Below the pieces are notes generated by a model. It was not told the origin of the DNA, made no database searches, and was given only the letters and a program-made list of their open reading frames with translations. Both the position numbers and the translations under genes were made by a program. A DNA stretch of 40,140 bases from Planctomycetota bacterium (lineage in GTDB: Bacteria > Planctomycetota > Planctomycetia > Pirellulales > Pirellulaceae): the NCBI GenBank assembly GCA_026692885.1, contig JAPLNJ010000288.1:1-40140 (forward strand), in the 5' to 3' direction. Shown piece after piece: positions 14,707-23,820 of the stretch (the stretch's first letter is position 1; the number at the start of each line of letters is the position of its first letter).

Positions 14707-15135
14707 GTGTCTGCCGCGGCCATCCTGACCCTCGCCGACGCAGTCGTGGCGGAACTCAACGCGGCCGAGTTCGTCCTGCCGGTTCAGTCGCAACGTGGTT
14801 ACCTGCCGACGTTTGAGTTGCCGGAGATGAGCCGGCTGCAGGTGACCGTGGTGCCCCGGCAGGACGACGGCCGCCTGGATACCCGCGAATCAACGGCCCA
14901 CGAATACCAACTCGACATCGGCGTCCAGCAGAAACCCGAAAAGCTCGACAACACCCACCTGGATCCGCTGGTCCTGTTAACCCAGCAGATCGCCGATCAC
15001 TTCCGATTCGGCCGGGTCGCGCACAGCAGCCTGGTCAGTCCCAAGATCCGCATTCTGTACCTGCAGGAACACCTGCAGAAATTCCACCAGTTCACCGCGG
15101 TCGTGACGCTCACGTTCAAAGGTTCGGCTCTTTAG
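14707..15135 (+). CDS. Tail terminator / minor tail-like protein
   Basis: A 142-aa protein starting at GTG with GGAG upstream. Its layout (A-I-L-T-L-A-D-A-V-V-A-E-L-N helix, then L-Q-V-T-V-V-P, H-E-Y-Q-L-D-I-G-V-Q-Q-K, L-V-L-L-T-Q-Q-I-A-D-H-F, and V-V-T-L-T-F-K at the end) is that of small tail-completion proteins that cap the tail tube or link it to the head. It is the last intact gene before the opposite-strand block, whose stop lies only 15 bp away. The function is inferred from layout and position. Confidence 0.65.
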   Translation: MSAAAILTLADAVVAELNAAEFVLPVQSQRGYLPTFELPEMSRLQVTVVPRQDDGRLDTRESTAHEYQLDIGVQQKPEKLDNTHLDPLVLLTQQIADHFRFGRVAHSSLVSPKIRILYLQEHLQKFHQFTAVVTLTFKGSAL

Positions 15136-15150
15136 CCGCTTACAGCCCTC

Positions 15151-18100
15151 TCACGCCCGAGAGTACTTCACGGCATGGGCAGCTTCCACCGGCTTTACGA
15201 ACCCCTCGCGCACGAGGATCGGAAGTATCTCCTCCATCCTCCGCTGGCGGATGTTTGATCTCTCGGCAAGCTGCCACATGATAAGCGGTCCAGCCGCCCC
15301 GTCGAGCGCCGTGAAAACCGCCTTTCTCTCCTGCACACTTACGACGGTGGTAGTCGGTTTCGCCGGTGTTGGCGGCGATGAAGTGCTTCCTGTCGGAGCG
15401 GGTCTGTCCATCGGCCGTTTGGCAGGCGATGCCTCGCCCGACGTTCTTGGCGGAGTTGTTTGCTGCGCCGAAGACTGTGGCGCTGAAGGAGAATTCTCCG
15501 TTGCCGACGATATTGGGCGCGCTCCATTCCCAGTACTTTCCGGCTTTAGCGCGCCCGGAAGGCGATGGACACCCACGGGATTCAGCCGAGTGGTGGATTG
15601 CCCCGATCGCGGTTCAGTGGCTTCGGTCCCGGTTGCTTTTGGCGTTGCGGCGGTCGCTCCGTCCGACGCACTCTCGTCGGACTCCTCCGGGAAAAGATCT
15701 CGCCGTTGGACGATGTTTTCCTCCGCCGCATCAACCGTGTGCGCCCCCAGAGCTTCCATGCACTCGTTGCCGGAAACCTCTTCAATCCAATCGCGCGGAA
15801 CTGCTTCGTCGTCTGTGACTATGTAGGGTTCAAGGCCGTGAGCGCGGATAGCGTCGATCAACTCTTCCATTGCCTTCGATTGGTTCGCATAGAAGACGCT
15901 GCCGCGAATCCGAATGAACTTCCACCCGCAACGCTCCAACATACGCTGGCGCGCCATGTCGGCCTCATAGCGGTCGGGGCCGTGCCAAGTATCCCCGTCG
16001 CATTCAATTGCGAGCCTGCGCTCTTTGTCCTCGACAACCCAGTCGATGAACCTCCCAGCAACTTCGTATTCCGAAATTAGCCGAAAACCTGCCCGGCTCA
16101 ACGCTTCGCCAACGTCCTGCTGGAACTTGCTGATCTTGCGTCCATGAGTGTCAAGTTTCACTGTGCTTGCGTTGGGATTGTAGTAGAAATGCAACAAGTG
16201 ACGGCGCATGCAATCCGGGTGCAAGTCGCTCTCACGGATGCTATGAAACAACCATGCTTGGTCGCGGGGACGCGAGGCAGCGACATTAAACCGCTGCTTG
16301 AACGTTTCACGAGTCAGCGGCGCAGAATGGCCTTCTCCCTCGACAGCTGCAATCATGCTGAGGAACACGATGTCTCGTTCATCCCCCTGAAAGCTATAAG
16401 GGTCGCCGCACAACAACCGCGTCTTTTCGTCCTTAAACGGCTGTGGGCCGATCCGCTCCAAGATCATGTTCTCAATCAGTTGTGCCTGTGCATGGCCTTG
16501 CAGGCAAATCACCCCGAATGATTTGCCCTTGTATCGTGGGTCGTTCAGGCAGTCAATCACAGTCTTGGCCACGGCCGCGGCCTCGGGGCGGTTAATGGCG
16601 TCTTGGGACTTGCCCTCACGATAACCGTCGTTCACAAACCGCACCTGAATTGGAGGCAAACGCGACGGTGGGTACTGCCGGAGCGGGATTAAAGGTGTGT
16701 CCGTGTAGCAAAGCTCGTTGGAGAAGCGGATGATCTCCGGCATACAGCGAAAGTGCTCGCGCAACGTGATGCGATTTCCGTAGCGCACGGCAGCTTGGTC
16801 AAAAAGGCTGGTGGCAGGGTCAAGTGTTTCGGAGAAGGGAACGCCATCAAGGTGCTGCTCCATCAACACCCTAACCTGGCTTCCATCGACGAATCCGCCT
16901 TCCGGCGAAATCTGCTTGTCGTCTCCGACAATCACACACTGCTTGGCAAGATATTGTAGAATCAAACCCTCCGGGCCGGTCTGGCTGGATTCGTCCACAA
17001 TCACCACGTCGAAGATTTCCGGCTCTGCTTCGACCTGTTCCGCCACACGGTAGAGAGGCATGATCCATGCAGGAATGGCGTTGCGACACTGCTGCATGTA
17101 CTTGCGAGCATCCCGGCGGTAGGTTTCTGCGTACTTGCCCGTTCCCTTCCCGATCTTCTTGACCATTTGTTGCCAAGCGGTCAGCGCACCCTGTTGCATG
17201 GGATTGCTCGCCAGCTTCTCCATGCAAGAGCTCCACGCTTTCAAGGCCACCAAAGTTCCGGTTGTTTCTTGAAGTTGGCATTCCGTTTGGGTTATCTCAT
17301 CGGCAATGCCGGCCGAATGCTCCGTCGAAAACCGTTCCAGCCAAGCCGTGGCCCTTTTCCATGCCCACGCCCTGCCAAACGAGCCAAGACCTGTCGCCAA
17401 AGCCGGCCGCGTCTCAACAGACTTGATTGCATCCGCAAGCATCGGTGCCGATTCCCGAAGCCGCTTGTCAAGGGAAAGGCATTGCTCGGACAGAGACCGC
17501 TCATTGTGAAGCTCGGCAAGCCTTGCCAACTGCTCTCGGTAGGCCGCCACGTTGCCCTGCTCAGCCGCAGCAGCCAAGTCGTTCACGACCGGGTGAGGGT
17601 TTGCAATACATCGGCACTGGATGACCCTATCTACGATGCCGGAGAGAGCCGCCTGGGCATCCCTTACGTCCAACAAAGCAACTGCCGCCTGCGCATTGCC
17701 AAGCAGTTCTTGTCCCCAGCCTGTACCAGTGGGTGCTTTCGGATTTCCCTTCGTTTCGCCAAGGGCTTTTTCGGCCTCGGAAACGAGGTTGCTGAGTTGA
17801 AGGATTACCCTCAGAACGTTGCGGCACTGTTCGAGGCAAGCCAGGCGATGGCGCACGGTGCCCTTGGGGGCTTCAACGATGTCGCTCCATTCTTGCCAAG
17901 CGCGGTCCAAGGTTTCTTGTGCCCGCAACTGCGCAACAAGCGACGTGAGTACCGGCGGTGAATCGCATTGTCGTCCTGCCAGCCGAGTGTCTCGCCAAAG
18001 ATGGACGCACCGCCTGACTACCTGCGCGCGGAATATCCAGAACCCCAGACCACGCCCAGATTCCATGTGGGCGAGAAGATCGGCTGCGTCGGCCAAGAGT

Positions 18101-20253
18101 TGCGCACGGGGAATCCCCGCCGGTGTTTCCAAGTCCACATCGCTGTCCTTACCGGCGGGGCCGCCAAGAGATTCGAGAGCCTTGCTGGTAGCACTCTCCA
18201 GGGAACTCCACGTCAGAGCGCGCCCCGCAAACACATCCTGCCGAACGCGAGCAATCCACGGGTCCGGTCTCTTTGCAAGCCAGTCGGAAAGCTGAATGAA
18301 CCGCTGCGCGATCTTCCACAATTGCCCCAGCCGACCTCTTCCAACGTCGCAAAGGTTCCGCGCGAATGAACAATCAGCTTTCTCATCGAACTGCTTCAAG
18401 GCATCCCGACCCCGCGAACATGCGTCTGTTGCCTTCTCGAAATCGTCGACCGTCGGCAACCTATCAAGTGCAGGCAAGGCGTAGTCAAGCGAATGGTCAC
18501 AGCATCGCTCCCAGAGAGAATGCAATTCGCCCAACTCTTCGTCGGTCAAGGGAGGCTCCGTTCCTTCGCCAATCTGGTCGGTTAGCCACGAAAGGCAGTG
18601 GCTATCATGCGATACTGCTTGCGCGATCGCCTGAGCCGTCCCCTGATAAGGCGTTCCAGGAACGGAATAGGCCGTAGTCTCTGACTCCCGTACTTCGCGC
18701 TGCCGCCGGCGCAAGGCTGCAAGCCGACTCTGCAATGATCTGCGATCCTGCGCCGTAGCGTCAATCTGCCGTTGGGCGTCAGCGGGGTTGATCGTGTTGA
18801 CGTGGCGAAGAATGCCCTGCACCGAATGTTCGAGGTTCTGCCGTGATTCGGCATCTTCCCCAAGTAAACTGACGGTAAGTGGGAGAATCGCTTTGGGAAT
18901 CTTGTCACGCAAAACCTTTAAGGCCCTGGGCGTCTGGCTGGTTACGAGAACGCGCTGGCCGCAGGCCAACAAGTGGCTGACAAGATTCACGATGGTATGG
19001 CTCTTGCCTGTCCCCGGCGGTCCTTGGACCAGAACCCCCGAATGACCACAGAGACGACGTATGATCGTAAGTTGCTCATCATTCGTTGGCAGCGGAAACA
19101 GTATTTCTTCGGGCGCGGAGGTGACTTCCGAAAGCGAGGGGTGCTGCCCATCCGACTCGTCAAATGCGCCACAGAGATTACGAACGCCAGGAGGAATGCA
19201 CTTTCCCTCACTTAATCCTTTGACGATTTTCTTGAGCACTTCGCGCATCGTCTGGGCACCGCGCTTGCGCAATACCAAGATGGGCGCGAATGCCATGTGC
19301 GGCGCGCGCGTTGTGCGGTCTGGGCACGCCAGCGTGTCGTGGTAAACGGCGTCAGCCGCCGAAGGCAAGGTTTGGAGCCAGCCCTTCAGTATCGGAGTAA
19401 CGACGGCCCGATTCCACGGGGATTCGAGCGCGGAAACCTTCTCCTCGATTTGTCGTTGATCCTGGATTGGTGGCCGCTCGTTGACCTCGATCATGTCCTG
19501 CTCGACCGCGAAATTCGCTCCATCGACTGCGGGAGCAATGGTGATGCAGCCAGATTCGCGTTCGAGGGCAATCGTCACCCGTGCTGTTACAATCGGCCGG
19601 CGCACCTTGTGGTCGCTGGTGGTGGTCCATAGGAGCACGCCAACGCCAAGAAGCAGTTCGTACTGCTCGCCACGTCGTTGCTGTTCCTGGTAGATCGCAA
19701 AGAGCTTGCGATACGCCCTCTGGACTCTCTCCCATCGCTGATACTGCGTGCTCCAGGGACGCCATTTCGTTTCAAGATACTTGCCCCAGGCGACGGCGAG
19801 GTGCGGGTGGTCGCGCAACAATAGCCTCGGAGGCGGCGTCCAAGCGGATTCGTCGCCATCCGCTGTGCCGCCCGGAACCCACTTGGGATCGACGATTTCG
19901 TCGTAAAGCTTTGGTTCTGCTGCAAGCTCCTCCAAGCTCGCGGCATCAAACCAATGTTCGCACTCGGCGGGTGGCCCGGGTAGGACTGGCCTGACGGGCT
20001 TGTTGATGCGCAACCAGTTCTCTTCGTCAGTTGTCTCCCCTCCGTCCCAAGCCGGGGTGTAGCATTCCTTTTCACACGGCAATTCACTGAACCAGAAGAC
20101 GGCCTCGTAAGACGTTACGTCACGCACATTCTTCGCGCGAAGCTCGGCGAGGGCACTCAGATACCGGAACAGCCGGATCGCTTTTTCCCGGATGGGGTCC
20201 GGCTCGGATCCCCCGAGGCTGGGCATGTCGTTTGATGGCGTAGTTTGGGACAT
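15151..20253 (-). CDS. SF1 helicase fused to Vsr/DUF559-like nuclease (defence-type)
   Basis: A 1700-aa multidomain protein. Residues 1-390 are an N-terminal region of unknown fold. The UPF1/DNA2-like SF1 helicase core has Walker A G-P-P-G-T-G-K-S at 411-418, a long helical insert, Asp1087-Glu1088 in V-I-V-D-E-S-S-Q-T, then L-R-E-H-F-R-C-M-P-E and R-F-N-V-A-A-S-R-P-R-D. A PD-(D/E)XK nuclease of the Vsr/DUF559 type follows (Asp1404 in F-I-D-W, E-C-D-G at 1417-1420, then W-H). A disordered linker and a C-terminal winged helix complete it. Helicase-nuclease giants like this are typical of antiviral and restriction-linked systems. Start chosen: ATG with weak ribosome site; a GTG 41 codons upstream after AAGGA is an alternative. 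It is convergent with, and tightly abutting, the phage tail genes. Confidence 0.85.
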   Translation of the reverse strand: MSQTTPSNDMPSLGGSEPDPIREKAIRLFRYLSALAELRAKNVRDVTSYEAVFWFSELPCEKECYTPAWDGGETTDEENWLRINKPVRPVLPGPPAECEHWFDAASLEELAAEPKLYDEIVDPKWVPGGTADGDESAWTPPPRLLLRDHPHLAVAWGKYLETKWRPWSTQYQRWERVQRAYRKLFAIYQEQQRRGEQYELLLGVGVLLWTTTSDHKVRRPIVTARVTIALERESGCITIAPAVDGANFAVEQDMIEVNERPPIQDQRQIEEKVSALESPWNRAVVTPILKGWLQTLPSAADAVYHDTLACPDRTTRAPHMAFAPILVLRKRGAQTMREVLKKIVKGLSEGKCIPPGVRNLCGAFDESDGQHPSLSEVTSAPEEILFPLPTNDEQLTIIRRLCGHSGVLVQGPPGTGKSHTIVNLVSHLLACGQRVLVTSQTPRALKVLRDKIPKAILPLTVSLLGEDAESRQNLEHSVQGILRHVNTINPADAQRQIDATAQDRRSLQSRLAALRRRQREVRESETTAYSVPGTPYQGTAQAIAQAVSHDSHCLSWLTDQIGEGTEPPLTDEELGELHSLWERCCDHSLDYALPALDRLPTVDDFEKATDACSRGRDALKQFDEKADCSFARNLCDVGRGRLGQLWKIAQRFIQLSDWLAKRPDPWIARVRQDVFAGRALTWSSLESATSKALESLGGPAGKDSDVDLETPAGIPRAQLLADAADLLAHMESGRGLGFWIFRAQVVRRCVHLWRDTRLAGRQCDSPPVLTSLVAQLRAQETLDRAWQEWSDIVEAPKGTVRHRLACLEQCRNVLRVILQLSNLVSEAEKALGETKGNPKAPTGTGWGQELLGNAQAAVALLDVRDAQAALSGIVDRVIQCRCIANPHPVVNDLAAAAEQGNVAAYREQLARLAELHNERSLSEQCLSLDKRLRESAPMLADAIKSVETRPALATGLGSFGRAWAWKRATAWLERFSTEHSAGIADEITQTECQLQETTGTLVALKAWSSCMEKLASNPMQQGALTAWQQMVKKIGKGTGKYAETYRRDARKYMQQCRNAIPAWIMPLYRVAEQVEAEPEIFDVVIVDESSQTGPEGLILQYLAKQCVIVGDDKQISPEGGFVDGSQVRVLMEQHLDGVPFSETLDPATSLFDQAAVRYGNRITLREHFRCMPEIIRFSNELCYTDTPLIPLRQYPPSRLPPIQVRFVNDGYREGKSQDAINRPEAAAVAKTVIDCLNDPRYKGKSFGVICLQGHAQAQLIENMILERIGPQPFKDEKTRLLCGDPYSFQGDERDIVFLSMIAAVEGEGHSAPLTRETFKQRFNVAASRPRDQAWLFHSIRESDLHPDCMRRHLLHFYYNPNASTVKLDTHGRKISKFQQDVGEALSRAGFRLISEYEVAGRFIDWVVEDKERRLAIECDGDTWHGPDRYEADMARQRMLERCGWKFIRIRGSVFYANQSKAMEELIDAIRAHGLEPYIVTDDEAVPRDWIEEVSGNECMEALGAHTVDAAEENIVQRRDLFPEESDESASDGATAATPKATGTEATEPRSGQSTTRLNPVGVHRLPGALKPESTGNGARPISSATENSPSAPQSSAQQTTPPRTSGEASPAKRPMDRPAPTGSTSSPPTPAKPTTTVVSVQERKAVFTALDGAAGPLIMWQLAERSNIRQRRMEEILPILVREGFVKPVEAAHAVKYSRA

Positions 20254-20353
20254 AGGCTTCGCCGCTGAGTACCGCTTGGATGCGTGCCTCACGAGGATTA
20301 CCGTTTGCGGTGTGCCGTGTGCGACGCAAACCTCGGTCACGCATTGGACGCCG

Positions 20354-20563
20354 TCAGGATTGGGGGCGGGCTGCACGTTCCTTCTTGCGCGATTGACGCA
20401 GGGCTGACTGAAGCATCCGCAACGTCTCCACGTCCCGCCCCGGTTGCCCCTCCGCTGTCTGTGCCTCCCGTTCGAGCCACGATCGGCGCTGCTCGTTCGG
20501 TAGTCGTTCTAACAAGTCCGTGAGTTCACGTCGAACCTCGGAGAGCTTCTTCTTGCCAATCAT
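20354..20563 (-). CDS. Small charged protein between HExxH protein and helicase
   Basis: A 69-aa highly charged, helical protein (K-K-K-L-S-E-V-R-R-E-L-T-D-L-L-E-R-L-P-N-E-Q-R-R...). Its ATG overlaps the stop of the upstream HExxH gene as ATGA, so the two are translationally coupled. It ends about 100 bp before the chosen helicase start, or overlaps the alternative GTG start by 23 bp. No family is recognised. A small coupled protein between a metalloprotein and a helicase-nuclease could be a regulator, adaptor or antitoxin-like partner (inference). Confidence 0.65.
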   Translation of the reverse strand: MIGKKKLSEVRRELTDLLERLPNEQRRSWLEREAQTAEGQPGRDVETLRMLQSALRQSRKKERAARPQS

Positions 20564-21051
20564 GTTAACTCCTTCAAGAGCAATCGTAGTTGCTCAATGG
20601 CTCGCACTGCCGCCGCCGCTGTCAGTCCGACGGTGGCGAGATCCACGGTCGCTTTCCAGACCAAATGCTCGGCGTCGCGGATCTTGCCCACAAGCAGTGA
20701 TCCAATCAGGGACGCCAAAACCTCCTCCTGAATGCCGCCGCCCAGCTTCCGGCCGATGGGTGCCAACGCCCGGTCACGCAGCAATCGCTGGTGACCGCAC
20801 TCGTGCGCTATGATTGCCTCCAGGCTGAAATCCTCGGCATCGCGGTCACGCTCAAACGCTTCGGCGTACACCACCAGCAGATCCGTACAATCGGTTGGCC
20901 CCACGCAGAATTGGGCACCACCGGTCTGGCTGTACACGTGACGGTACTCGACGCTTCCCCGAAAACCAAAGGAACGGGCAATCCGTGCAAGCCGCTGCCG
21001 CCGGGCAGATGCCTCATGCGTCTGGATGGGTTTGGGGGTTCGCCGGGACAT
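20560..21051 (-). CDS. HExxH metalloprotein, ImmA/IrrE-like size
   Basis: A 163-aa protein with E-A-I-I-A-H-E-C-G-H: His83, Glu84 and His87 form an HExxH zinc site. A downstream G-G-I-Q-E-E-V-L-A-S-L (Glu109/110) could give the third ligand. Size and layout resemble ImmA/IrrE-type peptidases that cleave repressors, but the match is to the motif only. Upstream of its start is TATGCT, exactly 6 nt before the ATG, with no ribosome site, so the mRNA is probably leaderless. It is first in a three-gene leftward unit with the 69-aa protein and the helicase-nuclease, which it may control. Confidence 0.65.
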   Translation of the reverse strand: MSRRTPKPIQTHEASARRQRLARIARSFGFRGSVEYRHVYSQTGGAQFCVGPTDCTDLLVVYAEAFERDRDAEDFSLEAIIAHECGHQRLLRDRALAPIGRKLGGGIQEEVLASLIGSLLVGKIRDAEHLVWKATVDLATVGLTAAAAVRAIEQLRLLLKELT

Positions 21052-21057
21052 GTCCCC

Positions 21058-21063
21058 AGCATA
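21058..21063 (-). promoter_or_regulatory. -10 element of probable leaderless promoter (HExxH gene)
   Basis: TATGCT, then GGGGAC, then the ATG: six bases between hexamer and start codon would put the first transcribed base at or within a base or two of the A of ATG. A weak -35 (TTTCCC) lies 17 bp upstream. No ribosome site could fit, which supports leaderless translation. Confidence 0.5.
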
Positions 21064-21090
21064 TCCCATTAGCCGGTCCGGGGAAAGGCA

Positions 21091-21606
21091 TTGCGCACTC
21101 CGGCAACTGGGAGGCGGGAGACGCTGGGCAAGTACGCACCCGCCGGCAAGACGGCGCCGGACTGCAAAGGGGCGATCGGCGTCAGTCCGGACAGCGTGGA
21201 TGGTGCCGACATCGTGGTGCCGACCTACAGCTTCTCCGAGACGCACTTCATCCCCGAAGCACTCGTCACGCCCGCCTACAAGGCGATCCTGTTCTACCTG
21301 ACGGGCAAAGTGAACAACGCACCGTGGCATGGTTTTGCACGCGGCGAAGTGCTGTTCCTGGGGGCCAGCGGATCGAATCGGGGTGATGGCTACTGGGAGA
21401 TCAGCTTCCGGTTCTCGGCCAGCCCGAACATGACCAACCTGCAGGTCGGCAGCATCACGATCCCGGCCAAACCGGGCTGGGCCTACGTCTGGTTCCGCTA
21501 CCAGGACACGTCCGACGCCCACCAGTTGATCAAGCGGCCCGTCGCGGCCTACGTCGAGCGGGTTTACGACGAGGGCGACTTCATCCAGATTGGGATCGGA
21601 GCATGA
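21091..21606 (+). pseudogene. 5'-truncated phage tail/virion protein gene
   Basis: The frame is open from an in-frame TAG at 21070-21072 and has no ATG/GTG; only a TTG could start it. From about 21115 it reads as well-ordered virion text: K-G-A-I-G-V-S-P-D-S-V-D-G-A-D-I-V-V-P, G-F-A-R-G-E-V-L-F-L-G-A-S-G-S, W-E-I-S-F-R-F-S-A-S-P-N-M, Y-V-E-R-V-Y-D-E-G-D-F. The text starts mid-domain, so an N-terminal part seems to be missing. The loss coincides with the right end of the opposite-strand helicase block, as expected if that block inserted and replaced upstream tail sequence. Its stop overlaps the next start as ATGA. The C-terminal domain may still be translated. Confidence 0.6.
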
Positions 21607-23810
21607 CCGGCGACGCCTTCAAAAAAGTGCTGCCCGGCGACACGCTGGACATCGGCGCCGCCACTTGGAACGCCGTGATGGAGTCGGTGCGCGCTCAGCG
21701 CGGACGCCTGCACGACGTGGTCCAGGAAGCGGAGCGTGAGATCCGGTCCAGCACGCTCGCGCTGATCAAGAACGCCACCGGATCGAACTTGGAGCGATTT
21801 TCGGTTGTGGCGCTGCGGGGGCCGATCATTGATCCCTCAATACCGATTCCGGGCCAGGTTGACGAGTTCGCCAGCCGTCTGAACCTAATTGGTGGGCTGC
21901 CTGCCGAACCGACCAAGTGCTGCCGCTTCGCCGTCATGTTCCAACCCGTGGAACTGAACGGGATCGGCCGCGGCGTCGTGGCCGGAGTGACGCCGGTGCG
22001 AATCAGCGTCATTCGCGAGACAGACACCTTCGCCGAGGTCGATCCCGGCAACACAAGCTCGCTGCGGACTGTGCCCTACGGTACGGCCCGAATCCTGTGG
22101 AAGGAAGAGGGGCTGGGACTGAAATGGGCCATCGTGCGGATCAGCGACCGACCGCGGTTTGCGGTGTTCGAACTGCCGAGCAACGCGTGGGGCATCGGCT
22201 ATCCGGAACCGCCGCTCAGTAGCGACGGCAATGTGATCTGCCGGGAGCGGTTGGAACCCGACGGTTGGGCCAAGATGCCCGGCTGCCGGCCCGTGTTCTA
22301 CTTCAAGGAAGGCTACACCTATGACGCCGACTCCCAGGAACCGACCGAAACCGTCTGGCACGCGGTCGGTTGTCCAGGTACCGAACGCAAAGAGGTTGTC
22401 CAGTTGCACAAGGCCGAGGGCCTCTGGCCATCGAAGTACGGCTGCCGCGATTGGGTCTGGTGCCACTGGAACGATCACGAATGCCGCTGGCAAATCCTGG
22501 GCACCTATGAGGACCATTGGCGATTCAAGTTGCTCGGGCCCCTGGAACCGTGCCGCGAGGCGGCGGCGCAGCTCGTCCTGTACGATCCCCTGCAGGAGAA
22601 GTGGCGGACCGTAGGCTTGACGTTCACGGTCTGCTCGCCCAAGGACTTCCCCCTGACGTCCGAGATCATCCCGGCCGGCAGTTGCGGGATCGCCAAGCAC
22701 TGGGCGGATAGCTGCAAGTGGGAACTGCTGCAGTGGAACGAGTCGTGCCTTTGCTCTTCGTCGAGTTCCAGTTCGTCGTCGTCCTCTTCCTCCAGTTCGT
22801 CCTCGTCGTCTTCCTCCTCCTCGTCGAGCGAGTCTTCCTCGAGTAGCGAATCCTCGTCGTCGAGCGAATCGTCTTCGAGCAGCGAACCGCCGTCGAGTAG
22901 CGAACCTTCGTCATCGTCCAGCGAGCCTTCGTCGAGTAGTGAACCGCCGTCGTCGAGCGAGCCACCGCCGTCCAGCAGTGAGCCGCCTCCGTCGAGCAGC
23001 GAACCCCCGCCGTCGTCGAGCGAACCGCCTCCGTCCAGCAGCGAACCGCCAAGCAGCAATCCGTCCTGCCCGCCAGGCAACGGCCTGACCGGCACGGTCG
23101 ATGTCTTGATCCCCTGCCCGACGCGATCCGGTGACTCGATCACGTTCCCAGTCATGCGGCTGACGTTCGTCTGCGGCCAATTGCGGTCGACAGCGGGCGC
23201 CGGCACGTGCGCCGTGCCTGTCTGCGGGTGCGATTCCAGCAGCGAACCGTCGAGCAGCGGCCCGCCGCAAGTCCTGCGTGAGGCGGAATGCCGCGGCGGC
23301 ACGGCATTGTTCACGCGGGAGGTGAAGATCTACGGTGCTAAGCAAATCACCACAGGGCAGTGGGTCGAGGAGCAATGCAGTCCGCCGTGCCCGTCGAGTT
23401 CGGAATGCCCGGACTGCCCACCGTGCCCGTCGTGTCCCAGTTCATCCGAACCGCCGTCGTCCGGCCTGACTGCCGCGGCGTTCCGGGCGATGCCGTTGGC
23501 TCCGTACCAGGCCGCGGTGCAGTCGTACTGGGACGTGGACTCGCCGGCCAACAGCCTGGTCTGGTTCCCCGATCCGGACGAGGAGTCGCTCCCGGAGGGC
23601 TACCGCATCTATCGCCGGGCCGCCAACGAGGCGGAACCGACGCTGTTGGCCACGGTCGGCTTGACCTACGCCTACACCGACGCCACGGCCGCTCCCGGCG
23701 TGGTCTACGAGTACACGATCGCCGGCTTCCACGGACGTGTCGAAAGCCGGCCGGTCTCCCTGGCCATCCGCACCGCGGACGGCGAAGGACAACCTGAAAC
23801 CATTTCATGA
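21603..23810 (+). CDS. Ser-rich stalk virion/surface protein with C-terminal FnIII-like domain
   Basis: A 735-aa protein. Residues 1-380 are an N-terminal globular region (M-T-G-D-A-F-K-K-V-L-P-G-D-T... with several Trp/Cys-rich segments). Residues ~385-490 are a stalk of uninterrupted serines passing into S-S-S-E-P-P repeats. Cys-rich stretches follow (C-P-S-S-S-E-C-P-D-C-P-P-C-P). The C-terminal ~95 residues are fibronectin-III-like (V-W-F-P-D-P-D-E-E-S-L-P-E-G-Y-R-I-Y-R-R, V-V-Y-E-Y-T-I-A-G-F). There is no signal peptide, so it is likely a virion fibre or appendage and not Sec-exported. Its mucin-like stalk directly precedes seven glycosyltransferase/methyltransferase genes, whose product it may carry. 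It is coupled by ATGA to the truncated tail gene. Confidence 0.75.
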   Translation: MTGDAFKKVLPGDTLDIGAATWNAVMESVRAQRGRLHDVVQEAEREIRSSTLALIKNATGSNLERFSVVALRGPIIDPSIPIPGQVDEFASRLNLIGGLPAEPTKCCRFAVMFQPVELNGIGRGVVAGVTPVRISVIRETDTFAEVDPGNTSSLRTVPYGTARILWKEEGLGLKWAIVRISDRPRFAVFELPSNAWGIGYPEPPLSSDGNVICRERLEPDGWAKMPGCRPVFYFKEGYTYDADSQEPTETVWHAVGCPGTERKEVVQLHKAEGLWPSKYGCRDWVWCHWNDHECRWQILGTYEDHWRFKLLGPLEPCREAAAQLVLYDPLQEKWRTVGLTFTVCSPKDFPLTSEIIPAGSCGIAKHWADSCKWELLQWNESCLCSSSSSSSSSSSSSSSSSSSSSSSSSESSSSSESSSSSESSSSSEPPSSSEPSSSSSEPSSSSEPPSSSEPPPSSSEPPPSSSEPPPSSSEPPPSSSEPPSSNPSCPPGNGLTGTVDVLIPCPTRSGDSITFPVMRLTFVCGQLRSTAGAGTCAVPVCGCDSSSEPSSSGPPQVLREAECRGGTALFTREVKIYGAKQITTGQWVEEQCSPPCPSSSECPDCPPCPSCPSSSEPPSSGLTAAAFRAMPLAPYQAAVQSYWDVDSPANSLVWFPDPDEESLPEGYRIYRRAANEAEPTLLATVGLTYAYTDATAAPGVVYEYTIAGFHGRVESRPVSLAIRTADGEGQPETIS
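22757..23057 (+). repeat. Degenerate Ser/Ser-Glu-Pro coding repeat
   Basis: An ~84-bp run of mixed TCG/TCC/TCT serine codons is followed by ~200 bp of TCG-AGC-AGC-GAA-CCG-type units. Mixed codons keep the amino-acid run while breaking perfect DNA repetition, so the peptide is what is selected. The tract can still change length by slippage or recombination. Confidence 0.85.
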
Positions 23811-23820
23811 GGCAAGACGT

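Noticed and set aside
15251..20407. Many plus-strand frames of 60-260 codons within the helicase region
   Set aside because: All antisense or alternate-frame readings of the 1700-aa protein; none has family motifs.
22505..23314. Minus-strand frame rich in Asp/Glu/Leu opposite the Ser stalk
   Set aside because: Produced by reverse reading of serine codons; no ribosome site and flanked by obvious plus-strand genes.
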